64,000 nt of DNA, taken from the NCBI RefSeq assembly GCF_015594725.1, contig NZ_JADNRC010000009.1, positions 1-64,000 of the forward strand, written 5' to 3'. Under the pieces are notes generated by a model that was not told where the DNA came from, made no database searches, and saw only the letters and a program-made list of their open reading frames with translations. Of this stretch, positions 56,118 to 64,000 are shown piece after piece. Made by a program: the position numbers and the translations under genes. The DNA is from Flavobacterium sp. ALJ2. GTDB lineage: Bacteria > Bacteroidota > Bacteroidia > Flavobacteriales > Flavobacteriaceae. The first letter of the stretch is position 1. Every line of letters begins with the position of its first letter.

Positions 56118-58793
56118 TTAATCTGCTATATTAGGATTCAGCCATTTCATGGCTTTGTCTGTTGAAATACTTCGGCGTTTGGCGTAATCTACAACTTGAT
56201 CTTCTTTTATTTTTCCTAGTCCAAAATATTTACTTTTCGGGTTTCCAAAATAATATCCTGACACTGATGATGCTGGCCACATTGCCATACTTTCAGTTAG
56301 AGTTACTCCTATTTCCTCTTCTACATTTAGTAATTTCCAAATTGTTGGTTTCTCTAAGTGGTCTGGACAAGCAGGGTATCCTGGTGCAGGACGAATCCCT
56401 TTGTAATTTTCTTCGATTAAATCTTCCGTTGATAATGACTCTTCTGCATCGTAGCCCCAAAAATCTTTACGAACTTCTTCATGCAAATATTCGGCAAAAG
56501 CTTCAGCAAAACGATCAGCTAATGCTTTTACCATAATCGAATTATAATCATCCAAATCTCTTTCAAACTCAGCAGCCCATTCGTCAACACCAAAACCTGT
56601 TGTTACACAAAATGCTCCTATGTAATCGGTAACTCCTGAGTCTTTCGGCAAAATAAAATCCGATAATGCTATATTTGGTGCTCCTTTTGTTTTTTGTGAT
56701 TGCTGTCTTAAAGTCAAAAACTTCTCCAGCACTTTTCCGTTTTCATCACGCAATTCGATATCGTCATCATCTACCTGATTCGCAGGAAAGATTCCGTAAA
56801 TACCTTTAGCGGTTAGTTTTTTCTCCGCCAAAATCACTTTCAACATTTCATGAGCATCTGCAAAAACCGAAGTGGCTTGTTCTCCAACTACCTCATCAGT
56901 TAAGATTGCTGGATATTTCCCGAACAATTCCCATGTTCTAAAAAACGGTGTCCAGTCAATATACGGTACTAAAACATCCAACTCTACTTCGATAACTTTT
57001 GCGCCTATAAATTTGGGTTTGGTTGGCGTATATTCTGCCCAATCCATTTGAAATTTATTTTTACGTGCTTGCTCTATTGTCAGGAAGTTTTTATCTCGCG
57101 AACGATTTAAAAACGTTTCTCTAAACGCATCGTAATCTGCACGAATATCGCTTGCATATATTTTACGGTTATGATCTAATAGGTTTCCTGCAACGGTAAC
57201 GGCTCTAGAAGCATCATTTACGTGAATTACAGTTTCTCTATATTGTGGCGCAATTTTCACTGCAGTATGTGCGCGTGAAGTTGTTGCTCCTCCAATCATA
57301 ATCGGAATTTTAATTCCTTGTTTGTCTAATTCTTTTGCCAAATATACCATTTCGTCAAGCGAAGGAGTAATTAGTCCGCTTAAACCAATAATATCCACAT
57401 TATGTTCTATGGCTGCTGCAATAATTTTTTCAGGAGGTACCATTACGCCTAAATCTACAATTTCATAATTGTTACATGCCAATACCACCGAAACTATGTT
57501 TTTTCCAATATCATGAACGTCACCTTTTACGGTTGCCATCAATATTTTTCCATTTCCTTGTTTGTCTCCAGCTTGTTTGCTTGCTTCAATATAAGGCAAT
57601 AAATAAGCCACTGCTTTTTTCATTACACGTGCCGATTTTACAACTTGTGGTAAGAACATTTTTCCGCTTCCGAATAAATCTCCAACAACGTTCATTCCTG
57701 TCATCAGGTTGATTTCGATAACTTCAATAGGCTTTACTGCTGCTTGGCGAGCTTCTTCAACATCTTCTTCAATAAAGGCATCAATTCCTTTTACCAATGA
57801 ATGTGTGATACGCTCCTGAACCGTTCCAAAACGCCATTCCTGAATTGTCTTTTCATCTGATTTCACTTCGCCTTTTACATTCTCTGCAAAATCTAAAAGT
57901 CTTTCCGTTGCATCATCACGTCTATTTAGAATTACATCTTCTACATGTTCTAATAAATCTTTTGGAATATCATCATAAATCGAAAGCATCTCTGGATTAA
58001 CAATACCCATTGTCATTCCGTTTTGAATAGCATGGTAAAGAAATACCGAGTGCATCGCTTCACGAACATGGTCATTCCCTCTAAAAGAAAACGAAACATT
58101 ACTTACTCCACCACTAATATGCGCATGTGGCAAGTTTTCGCGAACCCATTTTGTACCTCTAAAAAAGTCCAACGCATTCAAGCGATGTTCTTCCATTCCG
58201 GTTGCAACGGGGAAAATATTCAAATCGAAAATAATATCCTGCGGCGGAAAACCAACTTTATCAACTAAAATGTCATACGAACGCTGACAAATCTCGACTC
58301 TTCGTTCGAAATTATCTGCTTGTCCTACTTCGTCAAAAGCCATGATAATGACGGCTGCTCCGTAACGTTTAATTAGTTTGGCGTGGTGAATAAAGGCTTC
58401 TTCACCTTCTTTCAAAGAGATTGAGTTTACAACGCTTTTTCCTTGTACTACTTTTAGACCTGCTTCGATGATTTCCCATTTTGAACTGTCAATCATAATT
58501 GGCACTCTCGAAATATCGGGTTCGGATGCTATTAAATTCAGAAATTTTGTCATTGCATAAACTCCATCAAGCATTCCTTCATCCATATTAATATCGATGA
58601 TTTGCGCTCCTCCTTCTACTTGTTGTCTTGCAATATCAAGCGCTTCGTTATATTTCTCTTCCTTGATTAAACGAAGGAATTTTCTTGAACCCGTAACATT
58701 CGTACGTTCTCCAATGTTTACAAAAACACTACTTGGCGTAATAATTAACGGTTCTAATCCTGCTAACACAAGGTCTCTTCTATTTTCTGCCAT
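56118..58793 (-). CDS. metH: methionine synthase MetH, C-terminal part (methyl-THF, B12 and activation domains)
   Basis: 891 residues. Pterin-binding barrel (about 15-270: [27 protein letters not shown]), cap (about 335-420), B12 domain with [10 protein letters not shown] (His ligand near 426) and [12 protein letters not shown], and SAM-binding reactivation domain (about 590-890: [25 protein letters not shown]). It lacks the homocysteine barrel, which is a separate 333-residue gene upstream (59591-60592); together 1224 residues, equal to one-chain MetH. A lipoprotein gene lies between the two halves. Read in the SAM-riboswitch direction. Confidence 0.97.
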   Translation of the reverse strand: MAENRRDLVLAGLEPLIITPSSVFVNIGERTNVTGSRKFLRLIKEEKYNEALDIARQQVEGGAQIIDINMDEGMLDGVYAMTKFLNLIASEPDISRVPIMIDSSKWEIIEAGLKVVQGKSVVNSISLKEGEEAFIHHAKLIKRYGAAVIIMAFDEVGQADNFERRVEICQRSYDILVDKVGFPPQDIIFDLNIFPVATGMEEHRLNALDFFRGTKWVRENLPHAHISGGVSNVSFSFRGNDHVREAMHSVFLYHAIQNGMTMGIVNPEMLSIYDDIPKDLLEHVEDVILNRRDDATERLLDFAENVKGEVKSDEKTIQEWRFGTVQERITHSLVKGIDAFIEEDVEEARQAAVKPIEVIEINLMTGMNVVGDLFGSGKMFLPQVVKSARVMKKAVAYLLPYIEASKQAGDKQGNGKILMATVKGDVHDIGKNIVSVVLACNNYEIVDLGVMVPPEKIIAAAIEHNVDIIGLSGLITPSLDEMVYLAKELDKQGIKIPIMIGGATTSRAHTAVKIAPQYRETVIHVNDASRAVTVAGNLLDHNRKIYASDIRADYDAFRETFLNRSRDKNFLTIEQARKNKFQMDWAEYTPTKPKFIGAKVIEVELDVLVPYIDWTPFFRTWELFGKYPAILTDEVVGEQATSVFADAHEMLKVILAEKKLTAKGIYGIFPANQVDDDDIELRDENGKVLEKFLTLRQQSQKTKGAPNIALSDFILPKDSGVTDYIGAFCVTTGFGVDEWAAEFERDLDDYNSIMVKALADRFAEAFAEYLHEEVRKDFWGYDAEESLSTEDLIEENYKGIRPAPGYPACPDHLEKPTIWKLLNVEEEIGVTLTESMAMWPASSVSGYYFGNPKSKYFGLGKIKEDQVVDYAKRRSISTDKAMKWLNPNIAD

Positions 58794-58986
58794 TTCTTTT
58801 TTTAATTTTCAACAGAATAAATTCCGTTGCTATAAATATGTCGTCCCTCTCAAATTTTTTACTTCAATATCTTGCTTGTCTTTGCGAGAAACAAAACAAT
58901 CTCATTCTAATATTTCACATCCTACTAGGTTATAAAGTCTTGTAGGTATTTATTTTTTAAAATTTTATTTTCGTTTATCTTAAAAA
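58794..58986. repeat. intergenic debris of interspersed repeats
   Basis: Contains TTGCGAGAAACAAAACAATCTC (58882-58903), a worn version of the familiar TTGCGAGGAACGAAGCAATCTC repeat. A small inverted repeat follows: CCTACTAGG ... CTTGTAGG (58921-58947). No gene. Confidence 0.5.
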
Positions 58987-59565
58987 TCAATAACTATTTA
59001 ACTTTGTTCCTACCGAATTCAAATCCACGTTATCTAGAGCCATTTCATTTAAAGATTCAAACAAAGATTTAATATTGTTTTTTGCTGAAAATTCATTCGC
59101 AATCCTAACTCTTTTTACTCCTACTTGAGCATCAGAGAAAGTAGCTCTTCCCGTTTGGTTAATGTTTTTTGAAAAAACTAATTTGTTCTTATAATATAAT
59201 TTATAATTGATTACAGATTTTACTGTAAAAACAAATCCGAATTTAGGTTTGTCTACAGAAACAATACTCATTTCAATTATCCAATCATCATCTGTGGTAC
59301 TTGAGATCTTTGAAAAGAAATTAGAATCAAGAATAGATTTTTTAAAAGCCTCTTCAAAATTTTTATTAGAAATTTTCGATATCCCAAAAGGACTTGTTTC
59401 TTCTCCTCCAATCACTGGCTTAATAAATATTTTATCACCAATCCGTTTTTCGCTTTTATAATCTTTAACCGTCATACCTTCAATAGTTGCTCCAGAAGCA
59501 CATCTACTCAAAAAAACTGAAACAAAAACTATTAAAACCAGATGTTTTAATTTCATACTTTGCAT
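58987..59565 (-). CDS. hypothetical lipoprotein between the metH halves
   Basis: 192 residues. Signal peptide with lipobox LSRCASG near residue 22 (Met4 at 59556 is an alternative start). The mature part has no motif I recognise: alternating beta strands (KIFIKPVIGG, DDWIIEMSIVSV, GFVFTVKSVINYKLYY) and a C-terminal helix. It sits 25 bases after metH N-half and 193 before metH C-half on the same strand, so it is cotranscribed by position, but nothing ties it to methionine chemistry. Probably a bystander inserted into the operon. Confidence 0.6.
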   Translation of the reverse strand: MQSMKLKHLVLIVFVSVFLSRCASGATIEGMTVKDYKSEKRIGDKIFIKPVIGGEETSPFGISKISNKNFEEAFKKSILDSNFFSKISSTTDDDWIIEMSIVSVDKPKFGFVFTVKSVINYKLYYKNKLVFSKNINQTGRATFSDAQVGVKRVRIANEFSAKNNIKSLFESLNEMALDNVDLNSVGTKLNSY

Positions 59566-59590
59566 TATTAAATTAATAGTTTATAAATTA

Positions 59591-60592
59591 CTACTCTAAT
59601 ACCGGCGCTACCCTCGGTTTATAATCCTTAGCTACTTCAGCAATTAATCGGATGTGATCCGGAGTTGTTCCGCAACAACCACCGATGATATTGATTAAAT
59701 TATCTTCTAAATATTCTTTGATAAATGCCTGAGTTTGCTCAGGTGTTTCATCATATTGTCCGAATGCATTTGGTAATCCTGCATTTGGGTGAGCCGAAAC
59801 ATTAAAACTTGTATGTTGTGCTAATGTTTTTAGATATGGTTTCAACAAATCGGCTCCTAGAGCGCAATTGAATCCTACGCTTAATAGTGGAATATGCGAT
59901 ACCGAAATCAAGAATGCTTCAACCGTTTGTCCTGAAAGTGTTCTTCCTGAGGCATCGGTAATGGTTCCTGATACCATGATTGGAATTTCGATATTACGAT
60001 CTTCTTTTACTTCCTCAATTGCAAAAAGTGCTGCTTTTGCATTTAATGTGTCAAAGATGGTTTCTACCAATAGTAAATCACAACCTCCATCCATTAAGGC
60101 TTCTACTTGTTGTTTGTAAGCAATTCGTAAATCATCAAATGTTACGGCTCTGTATCCTGGGTCGTTTACATCTGGTGACATGCTTGCTGTTCTGTTTGTT
60201 GGCCCTATCGAACCTGCCACAAAACGTGGTTTATCTGGTTTTTTGGCTGTAAATTCATCGGCTACTGCTCTCGCAAGTTTAGCCGATTCGAAGTTTAATT
60301 CGTAAACGTACTCTTCCAAAAAATAATCGGCCATACCGATTGTAGTTCCCGAGAATGTGTTGGTTTCTACGATGTCGGCACCCGCTTCAAAGTAAGCGGC
60401 ATGGACATCGCGGATGGCGCCGGGTTGTGTTATCGATAGTAAATCGTTGTTTCCTTTTAGGGGATGTGGAAAATCTTTGAAACGCTCTCCTCGAAAATCT
60501 TCTTCAGAAAAATTATAGCGTTGCAACATCGTTCCCATTGCTCCATCAAGGATTAAGATATTTTTTTTTATTGCTTCTTGAATTGTTGACAT
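59591..60592 (-). CDS. metH: methionine synthase MetH, N-terminal homocysteine methyltransferase part
   Basis: 333 residues, the homocysteine-binding TIM barrel of MetH. Start [21 protein letters not shown] is typical. Zinc ligands are Cys in [11 protein letters not shown] (near 242) and the pair in [11 protein letters not shown] (near 307). It binds homocysteine and receives the methyl group from the B12 domain in the 891-residue partner, so the two must associate. The start codon is about 300 bases downstream of the SAM riboswitch. Confidence 0.95.
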   Translation of the reverse strand: MSTIQEAIKKNILILDGAMGTMLQRYNFSEEDFRGERFKDFPHPLKGNNDLLSITQPGAIRDVHAAYFEAGADIVETNTFSGTTIGMADYFLEEYVYELNFESAKLARAVADEFTAKKPDKPRFVAGSIGPTNRTASMSPDVNDPGYRAVTFDDLRIAYKQQVEALMDGGCDLLLVETIFDTLNAKAALFAIEEVKEDRNIEIPIMVSGTITDASGRTLSGQTVEAFLISVSHIPLLSVGFNCALGADLLKPYLKTLAQHTSFNVSAHPNAGLPNAFGQYDETPEQTQAFIKEYLEDNLINIIGGCCGTTPDHIRLIAEVAKDYKPRVAPVLE

Positions 60593-60894
60593 TTTTTTTT
60601 ATTTTCTTGCTATAACACTAAGGTACAAAGCTTTTATTAAATATTACCGAAAATTCACTATCATAGCTTTTTAGCTCCGATTACTTCACTTAATTTCTAT
60701 TTTCATAGGAGTTCAGTGAACACGTTTAAAGCGTCATCCTTTTTTCTGGTGTTCAGAAAATAAGATATAGCGGAAAGCGAGAATGTTATGGGCAAAAATG
60801 CGCCAATAATTCGCTTCTGATACTGAAATTTCATTCAGTTAATATCGATAAGTTTTTCAAGAAAAGTTTTGAGAAATACATTGCTGTATTATGT
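60593..60894 (-). other. long leader between SAM riboswitch and metH, with an interspersed repeat
   Basis: About 300 bases of 5' leader. It contains an inverted repeat GATA..ACTGAA / TTCAGTATC (60818-60845) and copy B of the dispersed element. No obvious intrinsic terminator with a T run was found, so the expression platform is not clear. Confidence 0.5.
60727..60783 (+). repeat. interspersed element, copy B
   Basis: AAAGCGTCATCCTTTTTT ... AAGATATAGCGGAAAGCGAG shares both ends with copy A at 54461 but not the inner hairpin. It lies within the leader of the met operon on the opposite strand to transcription. Confidence 0.6.
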
Positions 60895-61003
60895 GTTATC
60901 TATCTTTAATACTGTAAATGTATAAAGTAGAATGTAGCACCTTCTTTATGATAAAGGGTTGCTAAGGTTTCAATGGGTCTATCCCTCCGCCTTTCGTGAT
61001 AAC
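60895..61003 (-). ncRNA. SAM-I (S-box) riboswitch
   Basis: On the minus strand it reads GTTATCACGAAAGGCGGAGG-GATAGACCC-ATTGAAACC-TTAGCAACC ... AAGGTGCTAC-ATTC. This matches the S-box core (TTATCAnGAnAGGtGGAGGGA, CCC, TGAAaCC, GCAACC, AGGTGCTA). P1 pairs GTTATC (61003-60998) with GATAAC (60900-60895), and a P3 stem CTTTA/TAAAG is visible. It binds S-adenosylmethionine to lower expression of the metH-metF cluster. Length 109, normal for the family. Confidence 0.94.
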
Positions 61004-61026
61004 TTTCAATAAATATATGAACAGTG

Positions 61027-61057
61027 CAAAGTAAAGACATAGAGTCTACAATTGCAA
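61027..61057 (-). promoter_or_regulatory. putative promoter of the SAM-riboswitch met operon
   Basis: On the minus strand TTG (61057-61055), spacer 20, TTACTTTG (61034-61027; one mismatch to TAnnTTTG). It would start transcription about 15-20 bases before P1 of the riboswitch. Confidence 0.45.
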
Positions 61058-61199
61058 GTGTTTTTAAAATATTATAATATTCTAGGTTCCTAAGCGTTTT
61101 AGGCTTAAAGTTTAACATCAAAAAAATTAAAAATAAATACTAGTAAACTTAAAGACAAATAACATTCTTATACGGCTGAAGTTCAATTGTTTTTAATTT

Positions 61200-61274
61200 A
61201 TAGCCCGCGATTTCAAACGTGGGATACGGATCGTAATGATATATTGCATTACAATGGTTGAAACCACTGGTCAT
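61200..61274. repeat. interspersed repeat with GCCCGCGATTTCAAACGTGGG / GGTTGAAACCACTGG hairpins
   Basis: Two short hairpins with TTTCAAAC and GTTGAAAC cores, 45 bases apart. This paired-hairpin pattern is frequent between Flavobacterium genes. It separates the met and siroheme regions. Confidence 0.65.
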
Positions 61275-61334
61275 ATTTTTAAATATTCTTAAAGATATTA
61301 ATGTGCAATAAAACGCAAATTATCCTATGTTATT

Positions 61335-61370
61335 TTAAAAAAGCCCAAACTAAAATAGTTTGAGCTTTAT
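61335..61370 (-). terminator. terminator of the FNR-like gene
   Basis: Leftward: AAGCTCAAACTA / TAGTTTGGGCTT stem with TTTTTT after it. Confidence 0.9.
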
Positions 61371-61408
61371 ATAAAAATCTTATAAACTTAGTAGCTTAGA
61401 ACCTCAGA

Positions 61409-62461
61409 CTAAACAATCGCCTTAACAACAGCTTTTGGAGCTTCTTTACGAGTTCCGTCAAATCCGTCTACACCTGAAACGGTGGTATATTTAAGCACAT
61501 ATTTTTTACCTGGATTGATAATTTGATATGCAGCCTGACACATTAAAGTTGCCTCGTGGAATCCACAAAGAATCAATTTTAATTTTCCTGGGTATGTATT
61601 AACGTCTCCAATTGCGAAGATTCCCGGAATATTGGTTTGATAATCTAATGCATTATTTACTTTTATTGCATTTTTCTCGATTTCTAACCCCCAGTCTCCT
61701 ATTGGTCCTAATTTGGGTGTCAATCCGAAAAGTGGAATAAAATAATCCGTTTCGATAGTTCGGTTTGCTCCATTTTCTTCGATAACAAGCGACTCAATAT
61801 GCTCTGCACCATTGATTCCGATAACCTCAGCCGGAGTAATTAATTTAATTTTCCCAGCTGTTTTTAATTCTTGTACTTTTTCTACTGAATCAAGCGCTCC
61901 TCTAAATTCATTTCTACGGTGAATTAAAGTTACTTCTGAAGCTACATTTGAAAGGAATATACTCCAGTCTAAAGCTGAATCTCCTCCTCCTGCAATTACA
62001 ACTCTTTTATCTCTAAATTTTTCTGGGTTCTTAATGAAATATTTTACTCCTTTATTTTCATAAAACTCAATATCTTCAATAAGTGGCTTACGTGGTTCAA
62101 AACTTCCTAAACCTCCTGCAATAGCAATAACTGGCGCATGAAATCTAGTTCCTTTATTTGAGGTTACAATAAAACTTCCGTCTTCTTGTTTCTCGATTGT
62201 TTCTGCACGTTCTCCTAATGTATAACCTGGTTCAAATTGCTTAATTTGCTCTTGTAGGTTATCGATTAAATCTCCTGCTAAAACTTCTGGAAATCCAGGA
62301 ATGTCATAAATAGGTTTCTTTGGGTATAATTCTGAAAGCTGCCCACCTGCTTGTGGTAAAGCATCTAATATATGGCATTTTAATTTTAATAATCCTGCCT
62401 CAAAAACTGCAAATAAACCAGTTGGACCAGCTCCTATTATAAGTATGTCTGTTTTAATCAT
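61409..62461 (-). CDS. ferredoxin/flavodoxin-NADP reductase (thioredoxin-reductase-like)
   Basis: 350 residues from MIKTDILIIGAGPTG; an ATG 12 codons upstream is less typical. FAD motif GAGPTG (10-15), NADP motif GGGDSALDW (near 158-166), C-terminal GIFAIGDV. The CxxC of thioredoxin reductases is absent, so this is the TrxR-like FNR type. It would pass electrons from NADPH to ferredoxin, fitting the siroheme and likely sulfite-reduction genes upstream (104 bases to the CysG-like gene). Confidence 0.92.
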   Translation of the reverse strand: MIKTDILIIGAGPTGLFAVFEAGLLKLKCHILDALPQAGGQLSELYPKKPIYDIPGFPEVLAGDLIDNLQEQIKQFEPGYTLGERAETIEKQEDGSFIVTSNKGTRFHAPVIAIAGGLGSFEPRKPLIEDIEFYENKGVKYFIKNPEKFRDKRVVIAGGGDSALDWSIFLSNVASEVTLIHRRNEFRGALDSVEKVQELKTAGKIKLITPAEVIGINGAEHIESLVIEENGANRTIETDYFIPLFGLTPKLGPIGDWGLEIEKNAIKVNNALDYQTNIPGIFAIGDVNTYPGKLKLILCGFHEATLMCQAAYQIINPGKKYVLKYTTVSGVDGFDGTRKEAPKAVVKAIV

Positions 62462-62564
62462 TCTATTGTTGTTTATAATCATTCTTAATAAATACAAAGA
62501 AACAAATAATTTAAACTATTTTCAATGATTTTTATCATTGATTTCTTTCTTTGCTCAAAAAAAT

Positions 62565-63146
62565 CTATTGTGTGTTTTTTAGTGAAGCTGTAATCTCATT
62601 CATTCTTTTAACCTTGTCTTCAAAATCGCCTTTTAAGGTTTTCCTATAGTCATTTAGGTTTTCAACCATTTTATTAATATCTTCAGGAATAACTTCTTCG
62701 AAAAATTCCCGAAGTCTTTTAGCTGTTGTTGGTGATTTTCCATTAGTAGAAATAGCAATCTTTACATTTCCTTTAGTTACGATTCCACCTAAATAGTAGT
62801 CACATAAATCAGGCGTATCAGCAATATTGCAAATGAGATATCTCTTTTGTGACAAATCATATATCCTTTTATTTACTAACAAGTCGTCAGTACATGCAAT
62901 AACCATATGCCGTTTCTTTAGCATCTTTTTCTTAAACTTTGATTCAGTTAATATAATCGAAGAATGTTTTTCTGCTAAAGCTTTAATATCAAGATGGAAG
63001 TGTGGAGCGACAACCTCAACATTGGCATTGGGACTTGATTTTAATAAAAAAAATAGTTTTTCTAATCCCACATTTCCACCTCCTACAATAAGCACATTCA
63101 ACTTGTGTAGTTTTAAAAAAATAGGATATAATTCGTTTCTTTCCAT
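62565..63146 (-). CDS. siroheme synthase N-terminal domain (precorrin-2 dehydrogenase/ferrochelatase)
   Basis: 193 residues. Rossmann motif VGGGNVGLEKL near 21-31, then ACTDDLLVNKRIY, the NAD-site aspartates, and NGKSPTTAKRLREFFEEVIP. It equals the N-terminal half of CysG or Met8p, which oxidises precorrin-2 and inserts iron. It shares one base with the cobA stop/start, so the two are coupled. Siroheme is needed for sulfite reductase. Confidence 0.93.
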   Translation of the reverse strand: MERNELYPIFLKLHKLNVLIVGGGNVGLEKLFFLLKSSPNANVEVVAPHFHLDIKALAEKHSSIILTESKFKKKMLKKRHMVIACTDDLLVNKRIYDLSQKRYLICNIADTPDLCDYYLGGIVTKGNVKIAISTNGKSPTTAKRLREFFEEVIPEDINKMVENLNDYRKTLKGDFEDKVKRMNEITASLKNTQ

Positions 63147-63922
63147 TACAATTGGATATTGTTTGATACAAATTCCTCGTAAAACCCTTTTAACTTACTG
63201 CTTTCTCTAACTACTTCTCCAATGATAATGATCGCTGGTGAACCTAGTTTGTTTTTGGTCGCTATTTGCTGAATTGTATTTATAGTTCCAAATCCTACTT
63301 TTTCTTCTGGAGTAGTTCCGTTTTGAATAATCGCAATCGGAGTTTCTCCTTTTAATTCTTTTTGGAACAAAGCAACAATTTGTGATAGTTTACTCATCCC
63401 CATCAAGATAACTACTGTGGCTGATGATTGTGCTGCAAGAGCCACATCTGATGATAATTTCCTATCTGATGTTGTTCCTGTAATTGCCCAAAAACTCTCC
63501 GAAACTCCTCTTTTGGTTATCGAAATTCCCTGATATGCTGGAACTGCTATTACCGATGAGATTCCAGGCACAACAAATGTAGGGATCCCAAAGCTCTCTA
63601 CATATTCTATTTCTTCGCTTCCACGACCAAATACAAATGGATCTCCACCTTTTAGTCGTACAACATTTCCATAAGTTAATGCATTATCAACTATCAATTG
63701 ATTAATCTGGTCTTGTGTATAAGCATGATTTCCTATGCGCTTGCCTACAAAAATTCGGATTGCTTTTTTAGGCGCATACCCCAAAATTTCTTCATTTGCC
63801 AAAGCATCATACAATACCACATTTGCTTCAGCAAGTGCTTTTACACCTTTTAAAGTTATTAAATCGGGGTCGCCTGGACCTGCTCCGACTAAAGTTACTT
63901 TTGGTTTTACTGTATTAAGCAT
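63146..63922 (-). CDS. cobA: uroporphyrinogen-III C-methyltransferase
   Basis: 258 residues. SAM tetrapyrrole methyltransferase motifs VGAGPGDPDLITLKG (near 11-25), VVRLKGGDPFVFGRG (near 88-102), VPGISSVIAVPAYQGI. It makes precorrin-2 from uroporphyrinogen III. Overlaps the CysG-like gene by one base and the upstream partial gene by eight, so this is one tight operon. Confidence 0.95.
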   Translation of the reverse strand: MLNTVKPKVTLVGAGPGDPDLITLKGVKALAEANVVLYDALANEEILGYAPKKAIRIFVGKRIGNHAYTQDQINQLIVDNALTYGNVVRLKGGDPFVFGRGSEEIEYVESFGIPTFVVPGISSVIAVPAYQGISITKRGVSESFWAITGTTSDRKLSSDVALAAQSSATVVILMGMSKLSQIVALFQKELKGETPIAIIQNGTTPEEKVGFGTINTIQQIATKNKLGSPAIIIIGEVVRESSKLKGFYEEFVSNNIQL

Positions 63923-64000
63923 TAGCTAAATCTTTTGCTCTATATTTTTCAATCGTATCAAAAAATAAAATTCCTTCTTGAATGTATTGCTTTGCAAATG
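63915..64000 (-). CDS. C-terminal end of a gene upstream of cobA (partial)
   Basis: Open frame from the window edge: FAKQYIQEGILFFDTIEK then YRAKDLANA-stop, overlapping the cobA ATG by eight bases. Short helical C-terminus consistent with the HEPN-type protein that accompanies sulfite-reduction genes in Flavobacteriia, but only 28 codons are visible, so the identity is a guess. Confidence 0.5.
   Translation of the reverse strand, partial: FAKQYIQEGILFFDTIEKYRAKDLANA

Noticed and set aside
60906..61121. 71-residue minus-strand ORF
   Set aside because: It lies over the SAM riboswitch; its codons are the S-box core sequence, not a protein.
1..64000. CRISPR arrays, insertion sequences, integrases
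   Set aside because: No regularly spaced repeats and no transposase or recombinase motifs were found; the repeats present are isolated palindromes.

Overview
The window comes from a member of the Bacteroidota, almost certainly Flavobacterium or a close relative. The evidence is: gliding genes gldA, gldD and gldE; the mutY-ssb-gldE-gldD neighbourhood; promoters of the TTG-N18-21-TAnnTTTG type instead of sigma-70 boxes; low GC; a split methionine synthase; DUF3078 and beta-barrel proteins; and many small palindromic intergenic repeats. No rRNA, CRISPR array, transposase or integrase is visible.

Layout. (1) 1-10.77 kb: tRNA-Val(TAC) is followed by a leftward five-gene operon (YbjN-like protein, PspA/IM30, YqiJ/NfeD-like OB-fold membrane protein, flotillin, 1616-residue DUF3686/AAA+ ATPase) with a divergent XRE/S24-like regulator. 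The segment ends at 10.71-10.76 kb in a decayed copy of the tRNA 3' end plus its terminator, so it looks like an island inserted at the tRNA gene. This is the best candidate for an under-described system: a membrane-remodelling and stress module under a LexA/CI-like switch. (2) 10.8-14.3 kb: GNAT acetyltransferase, ChaA-type antiporter, a small P-loop ATPase, and rplU-rpmA. (3) 14.5-19.5 kb: a pair of M16 peptidases, a DMT transporter and a heavy-metal-domain lipoprotein. (4) 19.5-26.0 kb: gldD, gldE, ssb and mutY, with an SDR/AMP-ligase pair and a fossil beta-barrel gene end lodged between ssb and mutY. (5) 26.1-28.4 kb: HU, a 30-residue ribosomal-type protein and RNase G. (6) 28.5-37.5 kb: a broken beta-barrel gene, then PBP1C with an alpha-2-macroglobulin. 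(7) 37.6-46.5 kb: tadA, dxs, a DUF3078 protein, dgt, an Lrp regulator divergent from metE, and gldA. (8) 47.0-54.4 kb: an outer-membrane receptor, a PepSY protein, a PLP decarboxylase, a dicarboxylate symporter and a methyltransferase. (9) 54.6-61.0 kb: a methionine cluster reading left (metH N-half, lipoprotein, metH C-half, decayed four-helix-bundle gene, metF) behind an S-box SAM-I riboswitch. (10) 61.4-64.0 kb: an FNR-like flavoprotein, siroheme genes (CysG N-terminal domain, CobA) and the tail of one more gene.

How the parts fit. Siroheme synthesis, split MetH, MetF and MetE together cover reduced-sulfur and methionine supply; the B12-dependent branch is sensed by the SAM riboswitch and MetE sits beside an Lrp-type regulator. 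PBP1C and alpha-2-macroglobulin form the known periplasmic repair and protection pair. The island operon combines four proteins typical of membrane-stress contexts with one very large ATPase.

Limits: everything is read by eye from the sequence. Homology names rest on recognised motifs; no database search, folding or alignment program was run.
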